In this document: positions 7,321-13,513 of the stretch, one piece after another
How the letters are laid out: the number at the start of each line of letters is the position of its first letter
Position numbering within the stretch: the stretch's first letter is position 1
NCBI GenBank assembly: GCA_945878385.1
Contig: CAMCTE010000021.1
Location: forward strand, 1-21,044
Length of the DNA stretch: 21,044 nucleotides
Direction: 5' to 3'
Source of the DNA: Azohydromonas lata NBRC 102462
GTDB lineage: Bacteria; Pseudomonadota; Gammaproteobacteria; Burkholderiales; Burkholderiaceae_C
Translations under genes and position numbers: made by a program
Notes under the pieces: model-generated
Told to the model about the DNA's origin: nothing
What the model saw: only the letters and a program-made list of their open reading frames with translations
Database searches by the model: none

Positions 7321-7797
7321 ATGACGCCAGCCTTGAACAAATCCCTGCCGGACATCGATGCGCTTGCCACGGGAGGTGTGAAGTTCACCCCATCGGCGTT
7401 TGCCGGCAAGGCCATCGTCCTGTACTTCTACCCGAAAGACAACACCCCGGGCTGCACGACCGAAGCCATGCAGTTCCGTGACAAGCACGCCGATTTCAAG
7501 AAGGCCGGCGCGGTGGTGTTCGGCGTGTCGCGCGACAACATGGCGTCGCATGACAAGTTCAAGGCCAATCTCGAACTGCCGTTCGAACTGATCGCCGACA
7601 CCGAAGAAAAGCTCTGCCACATGTTTGGCGTCGTGAAGAACAAGATCATGTACGGCAAGAAGGTCAAGGGCATCGAGCGCAGTACCTTCCTGATCGACGC
7701 GGGCGGCGTTCTGGTGCAGGAGTGGCGCGGCATCAAGGTGGCCGGCCATGTGGACGAGGTGCTCGAGGCCGTCAAGTCCCTGAAAAAGACGGCCTGA
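7321..7797 (+). CDS. bcp: Peroxiredoxin of the Bcp/PrxQ type
   Basis: Bcp/PrxQ proteins are thioredoxin-dependent thiol peroxidases that reduce hydrogen peroxide and organic hydroperoxides in the cytoplasm. The 158-residue product has the thioredoxin-like peroxidase core with the peroxidatic cysteine C45 in KDNTPGCTTEA, preceded by KAIVLYFYPKD, and later GVSRDNMASHDKF, LIADTEEKLCHMFGV and GIERSTFLID. The resolving cysteine found five residues after the first in E. coli Bcp is a methionine here (M50). The only other cysteine is C99, so it may act as a 1-Cys enzyme or use C99. The ATG at 7321 is preferred over an in-frame TTG at 7294, because TTG would put a poorly conserved extension on the protein. 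It probably has its own promoter and is followed by a hairpin terminator at 7924. Confidence 0.95.
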   Translation: MTPALNKSLPDIDALATGGVKFTPSAFAGKAIVLYFYPKDNTPGCTTEAMQFRDKHADFKKAGAVVFGVSRDNMASHDKFKANLELPFELIADTEEKLCHMFGVVKNKIMYGKKVKGIERSTFLIDAGGVLVQEWRGIKVAGHVDEVLEAVKSLKKTA

Positions 7798-7923
7798 AGA
7801 GCGAGCAGCCTGCGGTGAGTGCCCACTGCTGATTTCCCTGCCTGCGGCAGGATGGCCGGTGCCTTATAGTGTCCTCATGCGAGGTACGCACTGCCCCGTT
7901 TCCCACCCGAGTTTTGACCCTCG

Positions 7924-7955
7924 AAGGCCGCGGTTCCCCGCGGCCTTTTTGTTTT
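7924..7955 (+). terminator. Strong intrinsic terminator hairpin just before phoH
   Basis: The stem AAGGCCGCGG (7924-7933) pairs perfectly with CCGCGGCCTT (7938-7947) across a TTCC loop, and a TTTGTTTT run follows. It is the best hairpin with a T-tract in the window. It can end transcripts from the peroxiredoxin gene, but it also lies only 8 bases before the phoH ATG, so it could act as an attenuator or mask the start region of phoH mRNA. Confidence 0.8.
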
Positions 7956-7963
7956 GAGCCTCC

Positions 7964-9634
7964 ATGCCCCTGCCCAAACCCCCCGTCAGCAAAGCCACCC
8001 TCCTGTCCCCAGCGGACTACAACAGCAAGACACCGCGGCGCAGCGCGCCTGATACCGACACTGTTTCCGCCGCAAACCTCGCAACGGTTGCGGTCACGGC
8101 CACGGCGCCCGCCGCCGCCCGTGGAAAGGCACCGGCACCGGCACCGGCACCGGCGGCACCCCGCGCACCGGCGCCTGCTCGAGCCAGCGCCCCGGCGCCC
8201 AGGGCCAAGGAAGCGACTCGCAGCAAAAAGTCCGCGGCCACACCGGTGGCCAGCAAGCTGTTCGTGCTGGACACCAATGTGCTGATGCACGACCCCATGT
8301 CGATCTTCCGGTTCGAAGAGCACGATGTCTTCCTGCCGATGATCACGCTCGAGGAACTCGACGGCCACAAAAAGGGCATGAGCGAGGTGTCTCGGAATGT
8401 CCGCCAGGTCAGCCGCGAACTCGATGGCTTGGCGGCCGATGGACTGCCCGACCCCACACAAGGCATTCCCCTGGCCAAGACCGGCCACCGCGAGGCCAGT
8501 GGCCGGCTCTTTTTCCAGACCACCTTCATGGATACGCGGTTGCCCGAGGGGCTGCCGCAGGGCAAGGCGGACAACCAGATCCTGGGCGTGGTGCAGGCCC
8601 TGCGCGCACAGGTCACCGACCGCGAGGTGGTGTTGGTGTCCAAAGACATCAACATGCGCATCAAGGCGCGTGCCTTGGGCCTGCCCGCAGAAGACTACTT
8701 CAACGACAAGACGCTCGAAGACGGTGACCTGCTCTACACCGGTGTCCAAGCCCTGCCCTCCGACTTCTGGGAGCACCATGGCAAAACCATGGAGAGCTGG
8801 CAGCAAGGAGGCAGTACCTACTACCGCATCTCAGGCCCCCTGGTGCCGTCCCTGCTGATCAACCAGTTCGTCTACCTGGAAGCACCCGGCGCTGCGCCGC
8901 TGTACGCCCGCGTGACCGAGATCACCGGCAAGACCGCCGTGCTGCGCACCCTGCGCGAATTCACGCACCAGAAGAACGCCGTCTGGGGCGTCACGGCGCG
9001 CAACCGTGAACAGAATTTCGCGCTGAACCTGCTCATGGACCCGGACTGCGACTTCATCACGCTCACCGGTACCGCGGGCACCGGCAAGACCCTGATGACG
9101 CTGGCCGCAGGCCTGGCCCAGGTGTTGGACGACCGGCGCTACACCGAGATCATCGTCACCCGCGTGACCGTTCCCGTAGGCGAAGACATCGGTTTTCTGC
9201 CGGGCACCGAAGAAGAGAAGATGGGCCCTTGGATGGGCGCGCTCGACGACAACTTGGAAGTGCTGGCACGCAGCGATGGGGCGGCCGGCGAGTGGGGCCG
9301 TGCAGCCACGAACGATCTGGTGCGCAGCAAGATCAAGATCAAAAGCCTGAACTTCATGCGCGGGCGCACCTTCCTGAACAAGTTCGTCATCATCGACGAG
9401 GCGCAGAACCTGACGCCCAAGCAGATGAAGACCCTGATCACACGGGCCGGCCCCGGCACCAAGATCGTGTGCCTGGGCAACCTGGCACAAATCGACACGC
9501 CGTATCTGACCGAAGGATCCTCAGGCCTGACTTATGCGGTTGACCGGTTCAAAGGCTGGCCGCATTCGGGCCATGTGACCCTGGCCCGAGGCGAGCGCTC
9601 TCGCCTGGCCGACTACGCATCCGAGGTTCTTTAG
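7964..9634 (+). CDS. PIN-PhoH family protein (PhoH2-like ribonuclease/ATPase)
   Basis: This 556-residue protein joins a PIN-type nuclease domain to a PhoH ATPase domain, the arrangement called PhoH2. Characterised PhoH2 proteins are ATP-dependent RNA-unwinding ribonucleases. The PIN domain starts at about residue 98 with KLFVLDTNVLMHDP (acidic D103) and continues through ITLEELDGHKKG and VVLVSKDINMRIKA to about residue 240. The PhoH domain covers about 335-556, with Walker A GTAGTGKT at 369-376 and Walker B VIIDEAQNLTPKQMKT (D478, E479), then a CLGNLAQIDTPYL element. Residues about 45-92 are a low-complexity Ala/Pro-rich linker including an APAPAPAP run. The ATG at 7964 lacks a clear ribosome site and lies just behind a terminator hairpin. 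The 3' end overlaps the convergent prpE stop by 4 bp. In mycobacteria PhoH2 pairs with an antitoxin gene; no partner ORF is visible here. Confidence 0.93.
   Translation: MPLPKPPVSKATLLSPADYNSKTPRRSAPDTDTVSAANLATVAVTATAPAAARGKAPAPAPAPAAPRAPAPARASAPAPRAKEATRSKKSAATPVASKLFVLDTNVLMHDPMSIFRFEEHDVFLPMITLEELDGHKKGMSEVSRNVRQVSRELDGLAADGLPDPTQGIPLAKTGHREASGRLFFQTTFMDTRLPEGLPQGKADNQILGVVQALRAQVTDREVVLVSKDINMRIKARALGLPAEDYFNDKTLEDGDLLYTGVQALPSDFWEHHGKTMESWQQGGSTYYRISGPLVPSLLINQFVYLEAPGAAPLYARVTEITGKTAVLRTLREFTHQKNAVWGVTARNREQNFALNLLMDPDCDFITLTGTAGTGKTLMTLAAGLAQVLDDRRYTEIIVTRVTVPVGEDIGFLPGTEEEKMGPWMGALDDNLEVLARSDGAAGEWGRAATNDLVRSKIKIKSLNFMRGRTFLNKFVIIDEAQNLTPKQMKTLITRAGPGTKIVCLGNLAQIDTPYLTEGSSGLTYAVDRFKGWPHSGHVTLARGERSRLADYASEVL
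8128..8151 (+). repeat. Hexamer repeat GGCACC x4 inside phoH
   Basis: Four perfect copies of GGCACC follow one another, with a fifth after a 3-base insertion (8155-8160). They encode part of the Ala-Pro linker between the N terminus and the PIN domain. The unit is a multiple of 3, so copy changes would alter linker length without breaking the frame. Confidence 0.85.
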
Positions 9635-11529
9635 CTACCTTGCACCAGGTCCTTGACCTGTTGCAAGGCCGTCGGGTCTTCAATGGTGGTGAGGTCGCCG
9701 GGGTCGCGTCCCTCGCAAACGGCTTGAATCGCCCGCCGCAGCAGTTTGCCTGAGCGCGTCTTGGGCAACAGCGTCACGAAGCGCACTCGGGCCGGGCGAG
9801 CCACTGCGCCCAACTGCTCGTCCACCACCTTCATGATCTCGCCTTCGAGTTTCAAGGCATCGTTCGGCGTGGCGGCCTTGGACGGGTCTTTCAGCACCGC
9901 AAAGGCCATCGCCACCTGCCCCTTGAGCTGATCGGCCACCCCCACCACGGCCACTTCGGCCACCTGGGCATGGCTGCTGATGCTCTCTTCGATTTCGCGC
10001 GTGCCCAGGCGGTGGCCGGCCACATTGATCACATCATCGGTGCGTCCCAGGATGAAGTAGTAACCGTCTTGGTCTCGAATGCCCCAGTCGAAGGTGCTGT
10101 AGACCTGGCGCCCCGGAATGCTCTTCCAGTAGGTGTTCACATAGCGGGCGTCGTCGCGCCAGACGGTCTGCATGAAGCCCGGCGGCAGGGGCCCCTCAAT
10201 AGCCACCACGCCCTTTTCATTGGCGCCGGTCAGCTCTTCACCGGTGCTCTCGTTGAAGAGTTTCACGTTGAAGCCGTACATGGGGATGCCGGGGCTGCCG
10301 AACTTGCTGGCCTTTTGTTCGACGCCGTTGGCAATCGTCAGTACCGGGGCACCGGTCTCGGTCTGCCAGTAGTTGTCGATGATCGGGCGCTTGAGCGCAT
10401 CGGAAATCCACTGTGCGGTGGGCTCGTCGAGCGGTTCACCAGACAGGAACAATGCGCGCAATGAACTCAGGTCGTATTTCGACAAGTAGGCCGGGTCCTG
10501 CTTCTTGAGCACCCGCACCGCCGTGGGGGCGCTGAACATGGCCGTGACCTTGTACTTTTCCACCAGGCTCCACCAGATGCCGGCATCCGGTCGAATGGGC
10601 AAGCCCTCGTACATGATGGTGGCCATGCCATTGAGCAGTGGCCCGTAGATGATGTAACTGTGGCCCACCACCCAGCCGATGTCGCTGGTGGAGAAGTAGG
10701 TTTCACCAGGGTTGCACATGAAAATGTGCTTCATCGAGGCGGCCACATTGACCATGTAGCCGCCCGTGTCGCGCTGCACGCCCTTGGGGCGGCCAGTGGT
10801 GCCGCTGGTGTACAGCGTGTAGCTGGGGTGCGCTGCCTCCACCCATTCACAAGGTACGGCCACACCCGCAAGCCCTGCGGCCAGTAAGGCGTAGTCTTCG
10901 TCCCGGCCTGCGGTCATGGGCATTTCGGCCAGGCCGCGGTTGACCATCAGCACCTTGCTGGGTTTGCTTTGGGCCAGATTGATGGCTTCATCAAGCAGGC
11001 CCTTGTAGGGCACCACCTTGCCGCCGCGGCTGCCCGCGTCGGCACTCACGATCACCTTGGGTTGGGCATCATCGATGCGGCTGGCCAGCGACACGCTGGC
11101 AAAGCCGCCGAAGACGACTGAGTGGATGGCCCCGATGCGCACACAGGCCAGCATGGCAAAAGCAGCCTCCGGGATCATCGGCATGTAGATGAGCACGCGG
11201 TCGCCCTTGCCCACACCCTGCGCCTTGAGCACGGCGGCCATCTTCTGCACTTCGGTGTGCAGTTGCGCGTAGGTGTAGGTGACCTCGCGGTCGACCTCGG
11301 TCGACACCCAGATCAAGGCGTTCTGATCCGCACGGTCCTTGAGATGCCGGTCCACCGCGTTGTGGCACAGATTGGTGGTGCCGCCCGCATACCAGTGGGT
11401 GAACGGCGCGCGGGAGTAGTCGAGCACCTGCGTGTAGGGCGTGTGCCAGTCGATCAGGCGCGCCTGCTCATCCCAGAACGCTTCGGGTTGCTCAATCGAG
11501 CGGCGGTAGAACTCGGCGTAGCTCAACAT
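9631..11529 (-). CDS. prpE: Propionate-CoA ligase PrpE
   Basis: PrpE activates propionate with ATP and CoA to propionyl-CoA through an acyl-adenylate; related enzymes also accept acrylate or 3-hydroxypropionate. The 632-residue product tracks E. coli PrpE closely: SYAEFYRRSIEQPEAFW at the N terminus, TNLCHNAVDRHL, SVVFGGFASVSLASRIDDA, the AMP-binding loop YTSGTTGRPKGVQRD, DIGWVVGHSYIIYGPLL, IDNYWQTETG, ILGRTDDVINVAGHRLGTREIEE, and the catalytic lysine in LPKTRSGKLLRR. The match is better to PrpE than to acetyl-CoA synthetase, for example in EGRDPGDLTTIEDP near the end. The ATG at 11529 has GAGGAG just upstream; an ATG 5 codons earlier is less likely. It lies 87 bp after acuI on the same strand, and the two fit one pathway. 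Its TAA overlaps the phoH TAG by 4 bp. Confidence 0.95.
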   Translation of the reverse strand: MLSYAEFYRRSIEQPEAFWDEQARLIDWHTPYTQVLDYSRAPFTHWYAGGTTNLCHNAVDRHLKDRADQNALIWVSTEVDREVTYTYAQLHTEVQKMAAVLKAQGVGKGDRVLIYMPMIPEAAFAMLACVRIGAIHSVVFGGFASVSLASRIDDAQPKVIVSADAGSRGGKVVPYKGLLDEAINLAQSKPSKVLMVNRGLAEMPMTAGRDEDYALLAAGLAGVAVPCEWVEAAHPSYTLYTSGTTGRPKGVQRDTGGYMVNVAASMKHIFMCNPGETYFSTSDIGWVVGHSYIIYGPLLNGMATIMYEGLPIRPDAGIWWSLVEKYKVTAMFSAPTAVRVLKKQDPAYLSKYDLSSLRALFLSGEPLDEPTAQWISDALKRPIIDNYWQTETGAPVLTIANGVEQKASKFGSPGIPMYGFNVKLFNESTGEELTGANEKGVVAIEGPLPPGFMQTVWRDDARYVNTYWKSIPGRQVYSTFDWGIRDQDGYYFILGRTDDVINVAGHRLGTREIEESISSHAQVAEVAVVGVADQLKGQVAMAFAVLKDPSKAATPNDALKLEGEIMKVVDEQLGAVARPARVRFVTLLPKTRSGKLLRRAIQAVCEGRDPGDLTTIEDPTALQQVKDLVQGS

Positions 11530-11587
11530 GGTCTCCTCGTGCATGTTCGTGGGTCTGGGCTGCAGTCGGATTGTCGATGGCGTACTT

Positions 11588-11606
11588 TCAGGCGGCTGAC
11601 GCCTGA
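11588..11606. other. Perfect inverted repeat in the acuI-prpE spacer
   Basis: TCAGGCG (11588-11594) and CGCCTGA (11600-11606) can form a 7-bp GC-rich stem with a 5-base loop between the acuI stop and the prpE start. There is no T-tract on either side, so it is not a classical terminator. It may protect or space the mRNA of acuI, or be chance. Confidence 0.4.
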
Positions 11607-11616
11607 GCCTGGCGGG

Positions 11617-12600
11617 TCAGTCCCCCACCCGCACCACCACGCGCCCGCGCACCTCCCCGGCCATCAACCGATGTGCGGCGGGCACGGCCTCCTCCAATGA
11701 CACCTCGGTCACCATGCGGTCCAGCAGCGCCGGGTCCAGCTCTTGGGCCAGCCGCGCCCATGCCTGCTGGCGCAGGGCCAGGGGCGCCATCACGCTGTCC
11801 ACCCCAATCAGCCGCACGCCGCGCAGGATGAAGGGCATCACCGAACCCGGCAGGTCACCCCCCTGTGCCAGGCCGCAGGCTGCCACCACGCCGCCATAGC
11901 GCGTTTGGGCCAAGGCATTGGCCAGCGTGTGGCTGCCCACTGCGTCCACCACCGCCGCCCAACGCTCCTTCTGCAGCGGCTTGCCGGGTGCGCTGAGCTC
12001 GGTCCGGTCCAACAGTTGCGCAGCGCCCAAGGCCTGCAGGTACTCGCCCTCGGCCAGCTTTCCAGTGGCCGCCACCACCCGGTAGCCTGCGCGCGCCAGC
12101 AGGGCCACGGCCACGCTGCCCACACCACCGGTGGCACCGGTCACCAGCACATCGCCCGACCCGGGCTTCACGCCCTGCTCCTGCAGTGCCATCACGCACA
12201 GCATGGCGGTGTAGCCGGCCGTGCCGATGGCCATGGCCTGCCGCGTGCTGATGGAAGGCGGCAGTGCCACGAGCCAGTCGCCCTGCAGGCTGGCCTGCTG
12301 CGACATGCAACCCCACCGGGTCTCGCCCAAGCCCCAACCGTTGTGCACCACGCGGTCTCCCGCCTTGAAGCCCGGGTGATCGCTGCTGATGACGACGCCA
12401 GCGCCGTCGATGCCGGCCACCATGGGCCAGGTTCGCACCACCGGCCCCTTCTGGGTGATGGCCAAACCATCCTTGTAGTTGAGCGTGGAGTACTCGATGG
12501 CCACCCGCACATCGCCAGCGGGCAAGGCCGATGCATCGATGTGCTTCACCTCGGCGCTGAACGCACCGGCGGCGTCCTTTTCCAACATCAAGGCCCGCAT
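11617..12600 (-). CDS. acuI: Acrylyl-CoA reductase (NADPH), AcuI/YhdH family
   Basis: AcuI reduces acrylyl-CoA to propionyl-CoA with NADPH and protects cells from reactive acrylate derivatives. The 327-residue product is a medium-chain reductase without the zinc ligands of alcohol dehydrogenases. It matches E. coli YhdH: STLNYKDGLAIT at 38-49, PMVAGIDGAGVV at 59-70, GTAGYTAMLCVMALQEQGV at 126-144, the nucleotide-binding TGATGGVG at 154-161, YGGVVAACGLAQG, and MPFILRGVRLIGVDSVM. The ATG at 12600 is supported by AGGAGA 5 bases upstream; the frame extends further, but without family similarity. It is followed by prpE, so both enzymes lead to propionyl-CoA. A 21-codon leader ORF with its own ribosome site and a palindrome lie directly upstream. 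It is divergent from the NlpC/P60 gene. Confidence 0.93.
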   Translation of the reverse strand: MRALMLEKDAAGAFSAEVKHIDASALPAGDVRVAIEYSTLNYKDGLAITQKGPVVRTWPMVAGIDGAGVVISSDHPGFKAGDRVVHNGWGLGETRWGCMSQQASLQGDWLVALPPSISTRQAMAIGTAGYTAMLCVMALQEQGVKPGSGDVLVTGATGGVGSVAVALLARAGYRVVAATGKLAEGEYLQALGAAQLLDRTELSAPGKPLQKERWAAVVDAVGSHTLANALAQTRYGGVVAACGLAQGGDLPGSVMPFILRGVRLIGVDSVMAPLALRQQAWARLAQELDPALLDRMVTEVSLEEAVPAAHRLMAGEVRGRVVVRVGD

Positions 12601-12653
12601 GGGGATCTCCTGTTTCTGATGATCTTCCCTGGTCGATCTGACCAGGCCACCAT
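12588..12653 (-). CDS. Possible 21-residue leader peptide upstream of acuI
   Basis: An ATG at 12653-12651 is preceded, 5 bases away, by GGAGG (in TTGGAGGATACC). It opens a frame starting MVAWSDRPGK and ending CGP before TGA at 12590-12588. The frame differs from acuI, and its stop lies 8 bases beyond the acuI ATG, so ribosomes ending there could restart on acuI. It contains both arms of the palindrome at 12628-12646. This is an ORF of only 21 codons and could be chance; the spacing to the ribosome site is the main argument. No residue bias like that of amino-acid attenuators is visible. Confidence 0.3.
   Translation of the reverse strand: MVAWSDRPGKIIRNRRSPCGP
12606..12611 (-). promoter_or_regulatory. 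Shine-Dalgarno sequence of acuI
   Basis: AGGAGA on the minus strand stands 5 bases before the ATG at 12600 and settles the start against the longer open frame that reaches 12816. Confidence 0.7.
12628..12646. promoter_or_regulatory. 19-bp palindrome in the acuI leader (operator or RNA hairpin)
   Basis: CCTGGTC (12628-12634) and GACCAGG (12640-12646) are perfect inverted repeats around GATCT. The TGGTC/GACCA half-sites recall operators of dimeric regulators such as the GntR/FadR group, but the spacing is not that of FadR itself. On the acuI mRNA the same sequence folds into a 7-bp hairpin 17 bases upstream of the acuI ribosome site. It lies between two divergent genes, so either could be controlled from it. 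Confidence 0.45.
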
Positions 12654-12717
12654 GGTATCCTCCAAGGCTGTTTGACGCTCCTGCCCGCCTCACCGCGGCG
12701 GCTCCACGAAGCCAGAC

Positions 12718-13488
12718 ATGCTCCGACATCCTCGGCCCCGCATTCCCAGCTTGCAACGCTTGGCCAGCCGATGCGCCAAGCGGTGCTCCCTCACCGCGAA
12801 CGCGTTCGCCCATCACCTTGGGCGAGGTTTGGCGCTGGCTGCTCTTCTTTGCGCGGCCCCGCTCGCATGGGCACAGCTGGAGGCCCCGGCAGGCATCCCT
12901 CCTTCAGCAACCGCCACGACTCCAACCAGCCCCGCGGCCACCACCGCCCCCATCGACCCTTTGGCCGTTCTGTTGGTCGAGAAAGGCCTGTTGCCGGCCA
13001 CCGCACCCCAGGCGGTTCGCAAGGTGAGCGATGCGGCGTCGGAACTGGTGCTGTCGGCCATGAATTTTCTGGGGGTGCGCTACCGCCGTGGTGGGAACAA
13101 CACCGAAGACGGTTTCGATTGCAGCGGGTTCACACGACACGTATTCGAGAACAGCGTGGGGCTGCTGTTGCCACGCCGCGCCGACGAACAGGCGCGGCTG
13201 CCGGGCTTGGCCAGTGTGGGCCGTGATGAACTGCGCCCGGGCGACCTCGTGTTCTTCAACACCATGCGACGCACCTTCTCCCATGTGGGCATCTATGTGG
13301 GCGAGGGCAAGTTCATCCACGCGCCCAAGCCCGGCGCCTCGGTGCGCATCGAGGACATGCGGGAGGCCTACTGGAGCAAACGCTACACCGGCGCGCGCCG
13401 TGCCCCCATGGAAGACGGCGGCGCACTGGCCGGACTGCGCAAAACCCTCAGTGGCTATCTGAACTCCGACGAGCGCACCGCGCCCTGA
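12718..13488 (+). CDS. Exported NlpC/P60 (C40) peptidase
   Basis: NlpC/P60 enzymes are cysteine peptidases that cut peptide crosslinks of peptidoglycan, usually gamma-D-Glu to diaminopimelate bonds. In this 256-residue protein the C-terminal half has the catalytic triad: C135 in DGFDCSGF, H189 in FSHVGIYVG and H201 in KFIHAP, with ELRPGDLVFF before the histidine. The N terminus is unusually long and basic before a hydrophobic core, GLALAALLCAAPLAWA, with cleavage likely after A52. The true start may therefore lie a little downstream of the ATG at 12718, though no better ATG exists in frame. A Pro/Thr/Ala-rich spacer of about 25 residues follows the signal peptide. It is upstream of moaA by 25 bp, with no functional link I can see. 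The substrate is inferred from the family. Confidence 0.88.
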   Translation: MLRHPRPRIPSLQRLASRCAKRCSLTANAFAHHLGRGLALAALLCAAPLAWAQLEAPAGIPPSATATTPTSPAATTAPIDPLAVLLVEKGLLPATAPQAVRKVSDAASELVLSAMNFLGVRYRRGGNNTEDGFDCSGFTRHVFENSVGLLLPRRADEQARLPGLASVGRDELRPGDLVFFNTMRRTFSHVGIYVGEGKFIHAPKPGASVRIEDMREAYWSKRYTGARRAPMEDGGALAGLRKTLSGYLNSDERTAP

Positions 13489-13513
13489 CCCCACACGGCG
13501 GCACAATGCGGCC

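Noticed and set aside
7837..7851. CCTGC/GCAGG inverted repeat after the peroxiredoxin gene
   Set aside because: Five base pairs in GC-rich DNA are easily found by chance, and there is no T-tract; the strong terminator is further downstream.
7772..8806. A 344-codon minus-strand frame across the start of phoH
   Set aside because: It covers the terminator and the well-conserved PIN domain on the opposite strand and has no recognisable domain.
7964..9634. PhoH2 as a toxin-antitoxin operon
   Set aside because: Mycobacterial PhoH2 has an upstream overlapping antitoxin gene. Here the upstream 166 bp contain a terminator and no convincing ORF, so the toxin-antitoxin idea is not supported.
13502..13507. 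CACAAT as a -10 box for moaA
   Set aside because: It has no -35 partner, would leave almost no leader before the ATG at 13514, and is a weak match.
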